Part shown: positions 23,662 through 32,467 of the stretch, in pieces
Layout of the letters: the number at the start of each line of letters is the position of its first letter
How positions within the stretch are numbered: the stretch's first letter is position 1
DNA from: Paenibacillus oralis
GTDB taxonomy: Bacteria > Bacillota > Bacilli > Paenibacillales > Paenibacillaceae
NCBI RefSeq assembly: GCF_003863965.1
Contig: NZ_RRCN01000001.1
Location: 5,414,304-5,478,303 of the forward strand
Direction of reading: 5' to 3'
DNA: 64,000 nucleotides
Made by a program: the position numbers and the translations under genes
The notes under the pieces: model-generated
The model's database searches: none
Told to the model about the DNA's origin: nothing
The model's input: the letters and a program-made list of their open reading frames with translations, nothing else

Positions 23662-26049
23662 ATGAACATTGAACTTATTGAGGTTGCGGGCGCTTCGTAC
23701 CAAAGGGCCGAGGAGCGGGCGGCCGAATATTTTGCCGCGCTGAAGGCGCAGGTCCTTGAACGGAGTTATGTTTCCGGTTTAATTGAAGATATTGGGCAGT
23801 GGAAAAGAAGGCATATTCATCGCGCCCCGCTGCCGTTTCTTTTTGCCAAGACACGAAAGAGGCCCGATCCCTCCGATGTCCAAACCTATTTGAGGTGGCT
23901 GAACCGGTCGGACAAACTGGACGCTTATTTGGAACGCAGCGTGTCCTATATCTATTTGCGCGATCTAGGCAAAGATTTGAACGATCCTCGTACGCGAAAG
24001 CGGATGGAGCATTTCCTGGCAGACTTGAAAAAACATCTTCTTCGTCCCGCAGAATCCGCAAAGGGAAACCTGCCCGAACTGATTAGCCTCAGGTCGTTTT
24101 ACCGCTGGGCCCAAAAGGAAGGTGTGGAGACTGCCGCCATCTGGCTCATCGATAAAATCAAAAGCGTGTCCGCCCATCTTCCTAAGGAAATGAATGCGGA
24201 GGAAGCCCAGCGGAAGCTGATCAAAATTATCCTTGGCGTCGTATTGCACGCCTTGGACGAAATCAGCGAAGAAGCCCCGGCCGCAAAGCGGGCGCAAATC
24301 CTGGAGGCGGCGATCAAGTCGGGTTATTATTACGGACTGACTTATCCTTTTATCGATGACCTGCTTGATTCCGAGGCGCTGAACGCGGACGAAAAGGAGC
24401 GGTATTCCCGGATGATCCGCGCCGCGCTGATCAGCGGGACCGTACCTGAACCAGGGGAATGGAGCGGCGGGCAGCGCGAATTGATGCGCTACGTGTACAC
24501 GGAGCTTCGCGAAGCTTACGAGTACATTAAAAGCCGTCAACCCGCGGAAGCCCAGCGGACGTTTTTCGACCAATCCTATGTTTTCTTTCATGCCCAGCAT
24601 GTGGACAGGGTGAAGGAGCTTGCGCATGCGGATTATTCCAACGAGGAACTATATTTGCCAATTATACTTAAGTCCTCTTCGTCGCGGCTGATTGTCCGTT
24701 CCGTGATCGGGGCCCCGCAGGACGAGGGTTTTGACCGGCGGGTGTTTTATTACGGCTTGTACAACCAGTTGGCCGACGATTTCGCCGACCTGTCCGAAGA
24801 TATGGAGCGCGGCGCGGTAACGCCTTACACCTATTATTATAAATACCGCCATCAACGCCCGGATTTGATCAATCCTTTCGAATTATACTGGGCGGTCATC
24901 TTTCATTTGATCCATCATGTCTACCGCTCGGATGCGGCAGTGCGCGAAATCCTGCTCGACCGGGCCATCAATGGGCTTAAGCGGTATCGGAAACGCGCCG
25001 GTCAAGCGAAGTACGAAGAAGTGCTGGAGATTTTTTCCACGGGCAGTCCGGAATTGAACCGGTTCATAGAGCGCATGGTGCACAAAGCGGAAGACGTGGA
25101 TTTCTTGGATAAACTGCTGCGGGACCAACTGCTCGCCGTCATGAATCGCCATCGCAGCGAACAGGAGCAATTTGCCGAAATCATCCATACGGCCCGCCTG
25201 GCCATTAATAAACGGTTGCCGATCTCTAAACCGGGAGCCGCCGCTCTACCGATGCAGGAGCTGCTGATCGAAACGGCCAACTACAGCCTGGAAGGCAGCG
25301 GCAAACGGCTGCGGCCGATCTTCACCTGGGTGATGGGCGTCAAGGAGTACGGGCTGCCGGATGCGCAGCTTACGCCGCTGTTCAGAGCGCTCGAATATAT
25401 GCATACCGCTTCCTTGATTTTCGACGACCTGCCGTCCCAGGACAACTCGTCCACGCGCCGAGGGAGGCCCACCCTGCACCGGGTTCATAACAGCGCGATC
25501 GCGGAGTTGACGGGGATATTCCTGATCCAGAAAGCGATTGAGGAGGTTTCTTCCCTCGAAGGCTTCCCGAGCGGGGCCGTGCTCGCTTTGCTAAGGTACA
25601 TGTCGCAAAAGGCCGGCGAAATTTGCATGGGACAGGCGATGGACCTTAGCTCCAGAGGCAAGGCGCTGACCTTGGAGGAACTGAACCGGAATTGCTTTTA
25701 CAAAACCGGCATCGCTTTTGAGGTATCGCTGGTGGCTCCGGCCATTTTGGCCGGAGCGGGCGAAGCGGAGATGGACGTTCTGAAAACCTACTCCTATCAC
25801 GCGGGGATCGCTTTTCAAATTAAGGATGATTTGCTGGATTGGGAAGGCGACTTGCAGCGGTTGGGCAAACCGACCGGCAAGGATCAGGAGAACGAGAACT
25901 CCACGTTTGTGACGATCCTCGGCCAGGAAGGCGCCAGAAAGCAAATGTGGGAACATTACTGCCTGGCCGACGAAGCTTTGAAGGAGCTGCCGCGGGGCAC
26001 TGTTTTTTTGAGACACTTACTGCATTTCATCGTGGGCAGGGATCGCTAG
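23662..26049 (+). CDS. Polyprenyl diphosphate synthase with large N-terminal class I terpenoid-synthase-like extension
   Basis: The ATG at 23662 follows GAGGT. The C-terminal third (about 515-795) is a trans-prenyl diphosphate synthase: GSGKRLRP (545-552), first Asp-rich motif DDLPSQD (588-594) and second motif KDDLLDWEGD (721-730). It condenses isopentenyl diphosphate with an allylic diphosphate. The first 500 residues are all-helical and contain two more Asp-rich segments, IDDLLDSE (231-238) and NQLADDFADLSED (368-380), in contexts like YGLTYPF and YGLYNQL that resemble the synthase helix carrying the second motif. The protein is more than twice the usual 300-350 residues. It precedes the AhbC/AhbD/AhbAB genes. 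The product chain length is unknown. Confidence 0.85.
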   Translation: MNIELIEVAGASYQRAEERAAEYFAALKAQVLERSYVSGLIEDIGQWKRRHIHRAPLPFLFAKTRKRPDPSDVQTYLRWLNRSDKLDAYLERSVSYIYLRDLGKDLNDPRTRKRMEHFLADLKKHLLRPAESAKGNLPELISLRSFYRWAQKEGVETAAIWLIDKIKSVSAHLPKEMNAEEAQRKLIKIILGVVLHALDEISEEAPAAKRAQILEAAIKSGYYYGLTYPFIDDLLDSEALNADEKERYSRMIRAALISGTVPEPGEWSGGQRELMRYVYTELREAYEYIKSRQPAEAQRTFFDQSYVFFHAQHVDRVKELAHADYSNEELYLPIILKSSSSRLIVRSVIGAPQDEGFDRRVFYYGLYNQLADDFADLSEDMERGAVTPYTYYYKYRHQRPDLINPFELYWAVIFHLIHHVYRSDAAVREILLDRAINGLKRYRKRAGQAKYEEVLEIFSTGSPELNRFIERMVHKAEDVDFLDKLLRDQLLAVMNRHRSEQEQFAEIIHTARLAINKRLPISKPGAAALPMQELLIETANYSLEGSGKRLRPIFTWVMGVKEYGLPDAQLTPLFRALEYMHTASLIFDDLPSQDNSSTRRGRPTLHRVHNSAIAELTGIFLIQKAIEEVSSLEGFPSGAVLALLRYMSQKAGEICMGQAMDLSSRGKALTLEELNRNCFYKTGIAFEVSLVAPAILAGAGEAEMDVLKTYSYHAGIAFQIKDDLLDWEGDLQRLGKPTGKDQENENSTFVTILGQEGARKQMWEHYCLADEALKELPRGTVFLRHLLHFIVGRDR

Positions 26050-26084
26050 GCTATGGCCTGGCGGCCGGCCCATGAATTATATTG

Positions 26085-26113
26085 TGTGAATTTTCACATA
26101 CTTTGTTTATAAT
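26085..26113 (+). promoter_or_regulatory. Palindrome and -10 box upstream of ahbC
   Basis: TGTGAATTTTCACA (26085-26098) is an inverted repeat (TGTGAA/TTCACA, 2-base centre). It is followed by TATAAT at 26108-26113, and TGTGAA would sit at the -35 position with a 17-base spacer. The half-site resembles Fnr/Rex half-sites, but the centre is shorter than either consensus, so the regulator is not assigned. Confidence 0.5.
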
Positions 26114-26160
26114 AATTTCGGATGGATAAATTTACTATCACAGAGAAAGAGAGGAATGAA

Positions 26161-27333
26161 ATGATCAATGTGACGAAACTGCTCACCGGCATGCAGAGCG
26201 AGGGGGATCATCTCCGCTATGACATCACGCCGGGAGACAAACCGCATGGCGTTTCGGCCGGCAAAGGGCCGGTTGTGGTCTGGAACGCGACGCGCTCCTG
26301 CAATTTAAGCTGCAAGCATTGCTACGCGGATGCCCGGGCGGCCAAGGAACCGGATGAGCTTTCCACGGCCGAAGCCAAAGCGTTTATCGACGACTTGGCT
26401 TCGTTTCAGGTGCCTGTGCTGCTTTTTTCCGGGGGAGAACCCTTGGTCCGCAAAGATATTTTGGAGCTGATCTCTTATGCGGCCGGCAAGGGACTGCGTC
26501 CGGTCGTATCCACGAACGGCACGCTGATTACTCCCGAGAAAGCGAGGCTGCTGAAGGAGTCCGGGGTCAAATATGTGGGCATCAGCCTCGATGGCCTGGA
26601 GGAGCGCCATGATTTGTTCCGCGGCCGGAAGGGAGCTTTTGCCCAGTCGTTGGCTGGTTTGCGCAACTGCCTGTCCGTCGGGCAAAAAGTGGGCGTGCGG
26701 TTTACGATCAGCAAGCATACATATCCCGATTTGGATGGGGTGCTCGATTTGATCGACCAGGAGAACATCCCGCGCGCCTGCTTCTATCATCTCGTATATT
26801 CCGGTAGAGGAAGCACGCTGCAGACGGAGGATGTCACCCGCGAACAATCGCGGCGGGCGCTGGACAAGATCATCGCCAAAACGCTGGATTTGCACCGGAA
26901 AGGGAAACAGACAGAGCTGCTTACCGTAGATAACCATGCGGACGGGGTTTATTTGTATCAATGGATGAGGGAGCATGACCCGGAGCGGGCTCCACTTTTG
27001 CTCGGGCTGCTGCGGCGAAACGGCGGCAACCGTTCCGGGGTGGCGATCGGCTGCGTCGATTGGCATGGGCGTATTTATCCGGACCAATTCACCCGGCACC
27101 TGGAGATTGGCAACCTTCGAACGCAGCAGTTCAGCGAAGTTTGGCGGGAAGCGGCCCACCCCGTTATGGCCGGACTGCGGGACCGGAAACCGCTGCTGAA
27201 AGGGCGGTGCACGGCGTGTGCTTGGCTGGATTTGTGCAACGGCAACTTCCGGGCAAGAGCGTCGGCCACCGGCGATTTCTGGGCGGCCGATCCTTCCTGT
27301 TATTTAAGCGATCGTGAAATCGGGATCGTATAA
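26161..27333 (+). CDS. ahbC: Radical SAM/SPASM protein, AhbC/NirJ type (tetrapyrrole side-chain removal)
   Basis: I use the ATG at 26161, which has AGAGAGG 6 bases upstream and gives the typical MINVTKLLTG start; an in-frame ATG at 26122 lies too near the -10 box. The 390-residue protein has the radical SAM CxxxCxxC (CNLSCKHC) and the GGEPL motif. It carries the family-typical YSGRGS, TVDNHADGVYLY, GCVDWHGRIYPDQF and LCNGNFRARA, plus C-terminal Cys residues for an auxiliary 4Fe-4S cluster. AhbC removes two acetate side chains from didecarboxysiroheme to give Fe-coproporphyrin III; NirJ does a related step for heme d1. The AhbD- and AhbAB-type neighbours favour the AhbC role. Confidence 0.8.
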   Translation: MINVTKLLTGMQSEGDHLRYDITPGDKPHGVSAGKGPVVVWNATRSCNLSCKHCYADARAAKEPDELSTAEAKAFIDDLASFQVPVLLFSGGEPLVRKDILELISYAAGKGLRPVVSTNGTLITPEKARLLKESGVKYVGISLDGLEERHDLFRGRKGAFAQSLAGLRNCLSVGQKVGVRFTISKHTYPDLDGVLDLIDQENIPRACFYHLVYSGRGSTLQTEDVTREQSRRALDKIIAKTLDLHRKGKQTELLTVDNHADGVYLYQWMREHDPERAPLLLGLLRRNGGNRSGVAIGCVDWHGRIYPDQFTRHLEIGNLRTQQFSEVWREAAHPVMAGLRDRKPLLKGRCTACAWLDLCNGNFRARASATGDFWAADPSCYLSDREIGIV

Positions 27334-27361
27334 AGCCATCGTATAAAAAGGAGATAACGCC

Positions 27362-28384
27362 ATGCTCGTATCCTGGAATGTGACCAGAAGATGCAATCTT
27401 TATTGTGAACATTGCTATCGCGATTCCGGACCGGAGTCGCCGACGGAGGGCGAACTGACGACGGAGGAAGGGCGCCGGCTGATAGATCAGATCAAGGAGG
27501 CGGGATTCCGGATGCTTATTTTCAGCGGCGGCGAACCGCTGACCCGCGGCGATCTTTGCGAGCTGATCGCTTACGCGGCGGGGCGTGGGCTGCGCGCCGC
27601 GCTGGGCAGCAATGGCACGCTTCTTGACAGCGCCAAAGCCGCCGAGCTGAAAGAAGCCGGTCTGGCGGGCATCGCCATCAGCATTGACAGCGCTTCTCCC
27701 GCCTACCACAACCGCTTCCGAAAGGCGTCCGACGGGTGGGAGCGGGCGGTGCTGGGGATACGTTACGCGCGTGAAGCCGGGCTCAAGGTTCAGATCAATA
27801 TGACGCTGACCTCCGAAAATATGGACGATTTCGAACGGGTGGCCGCATTGGCGGAGGAGTTGGACGTTTCCTCCCTGCATCCGTTTTTTCTCGTCCCGAC
27901 CGGCCGCGGCATTTACATCGAAGAAAATGCGTTAAAGCGCGAACAATATTTCACCGCATTAAAAAACGTCCTGGCGAAGCGAAAGACGACCTCGGTTGAA
28001 ATCAAGCCGACCTGCGCCCCGCAATTTATGCCTTTGGCCAAAAGCATGGGGCTTAACCTGCGCTACACGCGCGGCTGCCTGGCCGGCGTCGCCTATTGCT
28101 CCATCCTGCCGAACGGCGAGGTGCATATTTGCCCGTACCTGCCGGTCAAGGTCGGCGATGTGCGCGAGCGGCCGTTTCACGAGATTTGGGAAACCAGCCC
28201 GGCGTTTCAGGACTTAAGGAATTTCGAGAAATATGAAGGATCTTGCGGGGCGTGCCGGAATGTCGGGATTTGCGGAGGCTGCCGGGCCAGATCGTATTTT
28301 TACAGCGGCGGCAATTATTTGGCGGAGGAGCCATGGTGTCATAAAAGACCGGCTGCAAGAGCGGCGGGCGGGAGGGAAGTTTAA
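27362..28384 (+). CDS. ahbD: Radical SAM/SPASM protein, AhbD/NirJ2 type (heme-forming decarboxylase)
   Basis: The ATG at 27362 follows AAAAGGAGA. The 340-residue protein begins directly with the radical SAM motif CNLYCEHC and has GGEPLTRGD. The C-terminal half shows the AhbD-like series FFLVPTGRG, KPTCAPQFMPLA, RGCLAGVAYCSILPNGEVHICPYLPVKVGDVRE and CGACRNVGICGGCRARSYF, which supply auxiliary cluster ligands. AhbD converts the two propionates of Fe-coproporphyrin III to vinyls to form heme b. Its stop codon directly abuts the start of the siroheme decarboxylase gene. Confidence 0.78.
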   Translation: MLVSWNVTRRCNLYCEHCYRDSGPESPTEGELTTEEGRRLIDQIKEAGFRMLIFSGGEPLTRGDLCELIAYAAGRGLRAALGSNGTLLDSAKAAELKEAGLAGIAISIDSASPAYHNRFRKASDGWERAVLGIRYAREAGLKVQINMTLTSENMDDFERVAALAEELDVSSLHPFFLVPTGRGIYIEENALKREQYFTALKNVLAKRKTTSVEIKPTCAPQFMPLAKSMGLNLRYTRGCLAGVAYCSILPNGEVHICPYLPVKVGDVRERPFHEIWETSPAFQDLRNFEKYEGSCGACRNVGICGGCRARSYFYSGGNYLAEEPWCHKRPAARAAGGREV

Positions 28385-29374
28385 ATGGAGCTGGATGCGC
28401 AGGATCGGTCTCTCCTGAACCGGCTGCAGACCCGTATTCCTCTGACGGCCGAGCCTTGGCAAGCGGTTGGCGAAGAGCTGGGGCTGAAGCCGGGAGAAGT
28501 GCTGGAACGGCTAAAGGGACTTAAGGAGCAAGGAGTTATTCGGCGGATTGGCGGCGTTTTCAACCCGGCGGGTCTGGGGTACGCGGGAAGGCTTTATGCC
28601 ATGGAGGTGGAGGAGAGCCGCTTTTATCAGGCCGCCGCCGTCGTCAACGGCTTTAAAGGGGTTACCCACAATTACCGCAGGCGGCATCGGCTGAATATGT
28701 GGTTTACGTTATCGGCACGGTCGGAGGAAGAGCGCGAGGCGATTCTCGGGCCGATTCGTAAAGCAGCGGGTTATGCGCGGCTGTACGAATTTCCGTCCGA
28801 GCAGGTGTTTAAATTGAACGTGTTTTTGAATATGGAGGGGAACGCCGAAAAGAGCAGCCCTCCGCTGCCAGGCAGCCAGGAGCGCGTGAGCCTTTCGCCG
28901 CGGCGGGCTTGCGAGACCGATGAACTGGATCTGCGGATCATTCGCGAGCTGCAGGGCGATATGCCGCTGTTGCCAGACCCTTTTGCCGAGGTGGCGGACC
29001 GGGCTGGCTGCGGCCGAGATGACGTATTGATCCGGCTGGAGAGGCTGCAGGCCACAGGGGTTCTGAAGCGGGTTGCCGCCGTTTTGCGGCACAGGGTGGC
29101 CGGTTTTTCCGCCAATGGTTTGTTTGTTGCGGTTCTGCCGCAGGAAAAAATCCGCGAAGCCGGTCAAAGGTTAGCTGGGTTCAAAGAGGTCAGCCATTGC
29201 TATCAGCGCCGTTCCTACCCGGATTGGCCGTATAATTTATATGCGATGATTCACGCCTCCGAGGAAGCGGAAGTGCAGCGCGTTGTCAGGGAGTTTGTCG
29301 AAGAAGCGGCGATTGAGGCCTACGATATTCTATTCAGTACGGAAGAGTTAAAAAAAACAAGCTGGTCCCTGTGA
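28385..29374 (+). CDS. Siroheme decarboxylase, fused AhbA-AhbB (NirDL-type)
   Basis: The ATG at 28385 directly follows the previous stop, with GGAGGGAAG overlapping the upstream gene. The 329-residue protein is two Lrp/AsnC-like halves in tandem. Residues about 4-160 contain VIRRIGGVFNPAGLGYAG and GVTHNYRRRHRLNMWFTLSA; residues about 178-325 contain VLKRVAAVLRHRVAGF and EVSHCYQRRSYPDWPYNLYAM. These are the siroheme-binding and catalytic-region motifs of AhbA/AhbB, which decarboxylate the acetates at C12 and C18 of siroheme. It supplies the substrate for the AhbC protein encoded upstream. Confidence 0.85.
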   Translation: MELDAQDRSLLNRLQTRIPLTAEPWQAVGEELGLKPGEVLERLKGLKEQGVIRRIGGVFNPAGLGYAGRLYAMEVEESRFYQAAAVVNGFKGVTHNYRRRHRLNMWFTLSARSEEEREAILGPIRKAAGYARLYEFPSEQVFKLNVFLNMEGNAEKSSPPLPGSQERVSLSPRRACETDELDLRIIRELQGDMPLLPDPFAEVADRAGCGRDDVLIRLERLQATGVLKRVAAVLRHRVAGFSANGLFVAVLPQEKIREAGQRLAGFKEVSHCYQRRSYPDWPYNLYAMIHASEEAEVQRVVREFVEEAAIEAYDILFSTEELKKTSWSL

Positions 29375-29471
29375 TTTTTGAGGAAATTGCAGGCCTGCGG
29401 GCAGCAGCTGTGTTAATATGGAGAGAGGTTTAAGTGCCATTTCGGAATAAAACCAATGATGAGGTGAGCTA

Positions 29472-30971
29472 ATGGAAACTCAGCATGGAATGGGAAGTCT
29501 TTTTCCGAGCGTGCAGCAGTTTACAACAGCGTCCGAACAACGGTGGAAGCCGGCCGCTGCCTCCAAAATTCTCATTATTCCCAATGCAAAATCCTCCGGC
29601 AATCCGCGGCTTGACGATACGGTGTCGCTGCTTCAGTCGGAGTTTGCGGCTAAACGGCTGCCGACCGAAAACAAGCTGCCGGTTCAATATGGAGCTATCG
29701 GCGACGCCGCCCCCGGCGATTTGGTCATCGAACTTGCCGAACCGCCGGAAACAAGCAATCCGGAGGGCTACACGATCGACATTGGCAGTTTTGTTAAAAT
29801 CACGGCTTCTGGCGAGCGAGCGGTCATGTACGGCGGGCGAACCATGCTGCAGCAGCTGCTGCGGAAGGGCTATCTGCCTTGCGGCAAGGCCGTCGACTAC
29901 CCGGCGGTGCAAGAACGGGCACTGCATGTGGATATGGGGAGAAAGTTTTTTACAGCCGAATGGATCGTGGCAAGAATTAAGGAAATGTCCTGGCTGAAGT
30001 TAAACGCGCTGCAGTTGCATTTTTCGGAAAACGAAGGTTTTACGCTGCGGAGCGACCGCCATCCGGAAGTCATGTCGCCGGAATATTTGACGAAAGAGCA
30101 AGTGCGGGAGATCGTCCGGGTGGCGGAACGTTATCACGTCACGCTGATCCCTTCCCTGGATTCGCCGGGCCACCTGGGTTACGCGCTGCGGAATCATCCG
30201 GACTGGCTGTTGAAAGATACGAACGGTGTTCCGGCCAAGGGAGCGCTGGATATTACGAATCCGCACGCCAGAGCGTTTGTGCTGGATTTGATTGACGAGT
30301 ATGCGGAACTGTTTCAGGCCAGCCCTTATTTCCATATCGGCGGCGACGAATTTATCGATTTTGAAAAGTTTGGAGCGTATCCGCAGTTGGAGGCGTATGC
30401 TCGGGAGACGTTGGGCATCCAAGGCGGAACAGGCGTTGATACGTATATCGACTATATTAACGACATCGCCGATCATCTGGAGCGGAAGGGCTTTGTCGTG
30501 CGGGCGTGGAACGACGGATTATACCGCGCCGATCAGACGGAACGCGCCGCGCTCAAGTCTACCATTCAAATCGCCTATTGGACCAAATGGCATCGCAATA
30601 TGGCCAGGGTGGAAGCTTTTATGGACAAAGGCCATGACTTATTGAATTATAACGATTCGTATTTCTACTATGTGCTGGGGGAAAATGCCGGCTACAAATA
30701 TCCAAAGGGAGAAAAGATCTACGACAGCTGGCATCCCGGTGTGTTCCCCAGAGTGAGCGAGGCGGAAGGGCAGGAGTACGCGCGGCCATACCCCGACGCA
30801 TTGATCGGCTGCTCATTCGCCATTTGGAGCGACAAACCGTCGGCGCAGACCGAAGCTGAAGTGAGCGCGGGTATCGCCGAACCGCTGCGGGCCATGGCCG
30901 AAAAATCATGGCTGGCGGAGAAACGCTACGGCAGTTATGAGGAGTTTAAGTCGGCGTTTACATTTTTATAA
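29472..30971 (+). CDS. Beta-N-acetylhexosaminidase, glycoside hydrolase family 20
   Basis: The ATG at 29472 follows GAGGTGAG. Residues about 30-140 are the GH20b-like N-terminal domain. The barrel starts near ERALHVDMGRKFF and contains the catalytic pair in FHIGGDEF, with Asp292 orienting the substrate acetamido group and Glu293 as acid/base. GH20 enzymes remove terminal GlcNAc or GalNAc. There is no signal peptide, so it acts in the cytosol, on chitin, peptidoglycan or glycan fragments. It is followed by a terminator-like stem that a transposon now interrupts. Confidence 0.88.
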   Translation: METQHGMGSLFPSVQQFTTASEQRWKPAAASKILIIPNAKSSGNPRLDDTVSLLQSEFAAKRLPTENKLPVQYGAIGDAAPGDLVIELAEPPETSNPEGYTIDIGSFVKITASGERAVMYGGRTMLQQLLRKGYLPCGKAVDYPAVQERALHVDMGRKFFTAEWIVARIKEMSWLKLNALQLHFSENEGFTLRSDRHPEVMSPEYLTKEQVREIVRVAERYHVTLIPSLDSPGHLGYALRNHPDWLLKDTNGVPAKGALDITNPHARAFVLDLIDEYAELFQASPYFHIGGDEFIDFEKFGAYPQLEAYARETLGIQGGTGVDTYIDYINDIADHLERKGFVVRAWNDGLYRADQTERAALKSTIQIAYWTKWHRNMARVEAFMDKGHDLLNYNDSYFYYVLGENAGYKYPKGEKIYDSWHPGVFPRVSEAEGQEYARPYPDALIGCSFAIWSDKPSAQTEAEVSAGIAEPLRAMAEKSWLAEKRYGSYEEFKSAFTFL

Positions 30972-31203
30972 ATATCGGATCGGTGATCCCTACTTTTTTT
31001 GATTACAAGTTTTCGCATACTCGCGACTTTAGTCATGAGTAAGAAAACTTCGGTTCAGGCATGTCATTTGACATGTCAATAAAGCGACATGGTTGTTACG
31101 TATGGTAAAATTATTATGGTGATGAATCATCCTATTTTGTTGCTATGGTGAGCGAACATACAAAACCAAAAGTATGTTCAAGATCAGAAAGTGAAGTGAG
31201 AGC

Positions 31204-32307
31204 ATGCTTATCCATAAAGCCTATAAATTTCGCATTTATCCGAACAAAGATCAGGCTGTTCTCATCAACAAGACGATCGGCTGTTCCCGTTTTGTATTTA
31301 ACCACTTTTTGGGATTATGGAATGAAGCTTACCGCAGCACAGGAAAAGGATTGTCGTATGCTGCATGTTCAGCCGAACTAACGAAATTGAAGCAAGAACT
31401 CGAATGGTTAAAAGAACCGGACAAATTTTCTTTGCAAAATGCCTTGAAAAATCTGGCGGATTCGTTTAACCGGTTTTTTAAGAAACAGACTGACGCACCG
31501 AGATTTAAGAGTAAAAAGAATCCTGTACAGTCTTATCAGACCAACTATACCAATGGCAATATTTCGATCATAGGCAACAAGATGAAACTCCCTAAATTAG
31601 GGTTAGTAAGGTTTGCCAAGTCAAAAGAAGTAGAAGGTCGTATATTGCATGTGACGATTAGGCGTAATCCTTCAGGCAAATACTTTGTTTCGCTGCTAGT
31701 GGAAACCGACATAGAGTCCCTGCCAAAAACAAATCAAGAAGTTGGAATTGACTTAGGAATAAAAGATTTCGCGGTATTATCCAGCGGTGAAGTGTTTGAG
31801 AATCCGAAATTCCTGCGGAAGATGGAACACAAACTCATTCGAGAACAGCGGATTCTTTCCAGACGGGTGAAAGGTTCATCGGGCTGGAATAAACAACGAG
31901 TGAAGGTCGTCCGAATCCATGAATGCATTGCCAACTGCCGAACAGACTACCTGCAAAAGCTTTCAACGCATATTGTCAAAAACCACGACATGATTGCGAT
32001 TGAAGATTTGCAGGTGTCTAACCTGATGAAAAACCACAATCTGGCCAAAGCGATTGGTGAAGTGTCCTGGTATCAATTTAGAACGATGCTTGAATATAAG
32101 GCAAAGTGGTATGGGCGAATGGTTGTTGCCGTAGGCCGAACCTTCGCCTCTTCTCAGTTCTGTTCGTGTTGTGGTTACCAAAATAAAGAAGTTAAAGACC
32201 TTCATATTCGGGAGTGGATATGTCCGGCCTGCCAAACCCGCCATGATCGGGATATCAATGCAAGCAAAAACATCCTTGCCGAAGGCAAGAGACTCCTATC
32301 TGCATAA
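31204..32307 (+). CDS. tnpB: TnpB, RNA-guided endonuclease of IS200/IS605 elements
   Basis: The ATG at 31204 follows GAAGTGAGAG. The 367-residue protein begins with the family's KAYKFRIYPN and is full length. RuvC-like catalytic residues are all present: Asp183 (GIDLGIKDFA), Glu267 (IAIEDL) and Asp350 (HDRDINAS). The zinc finger has Cys320/Cys323 and Cys340/Cys343. TnpB uses a right-end-derived RNA to cut target-flanked DNA and helps the element persist. The GC content is lower than that of the surrounding operons. It appears catalytically intact. Confidence 0.93.
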   Translation: MLIHKAYKFRIYPNKDQAVLINKTIGCSRFVFNHFLGLWNEAYRSTGKGLSYAACSAELTKLKQELEWLKEPDKFSLQNALKNLADSFNRFFKKQTDAPRFKSKKNPVQSYQTNYTNGNISIIGNKMKLPKLGLVRFAKSKEVEGRILHVTIRRNPSGKYFVSLLVETDIESLPKTNQEVGIDLGIKDFAVLSSGEVFENPKFLRKMEHKLIREQRILSRRVKGSSGWNKQRVKVVRIHECIANCRTDYLQKLSTHIVKNHDMIAIEDLQVSNLMKNHNLAKAIGEVSWYQFRTMLEYKAKWYGRMVVAVGRTFASSQFCSCCGYQNKEVKDLHIREWICPACQTRHDRDINASKNILAEGKRLLSA

Positions 32308-32418
32308 TTGCAGGAACCGCAGGAACTTCGGGGATAGCTTGGTGGCACATTACGTGCTAATTCTGTTCAGCAGAACGGACTACCCAAGAATCTCGTGGCT
32401 TTAGCCATGAGAGGTTCA
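32230..32418 (+). ncRNA. Probable TnpB guide RNA (omega/re-RNA)
   Basis: In characterised TnpB elements the guide RNA overlaps the 3' end of tnpB and runs through the right-end hairpin, with the guide taken from the adjacent host DNA. The right-end hairpin at 32391-32412 fits this layout, so the guide would begin about 32419. The 5' limit is unknown, and the call rests on family knowledge. Confidence 0.4.
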
Positions 32419-32467
32419 AAGAAGTAGGGATTTTTATTCAAACAAGAACGCCCGACTGTTGGCCTTC

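Larger units (their letters stand above)
31004..32418 (+). mobile_element. IS200/IS605-type element carrying only tnpB
   Basis: The left end carries a hairpin at 31019-31040 (ACTCGCGACT-TT-AGTCATGAGT, one wobble and one mismatch) and a perfect hairpin at 31060-31075 (CATGTCA-TT-TGACATG). The right end carries TCTCGTGGCT-TT-AGCCATGAGA at 32391-32412, ending GGTTCAA. There are no terminal inverted repeats, as expected for this family. TTGAT at 30999-31003 just before the left end matches the kind of target used by ISDra2. No tnpA is present, so mobility would need a transposase in trans. The ends are set to within a few bases by inference. Confidence 0.75.
30986..32438 (+). terminator. Terminator of the GH20 gene, split by the TnpB element
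   Basis: ATCCCTACTT at 30986-30995 is the exact complement of AAGTAGGGAT at 32422-32431, which is followed by TTTTATT. Joining the flanks across the element restores a 10-base stem with a T-rich loop and a T-tract, a classical intrinsic terminator. The parts lie on either side of the TnpB element (about 31004-32418). Confidence 0.6.
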
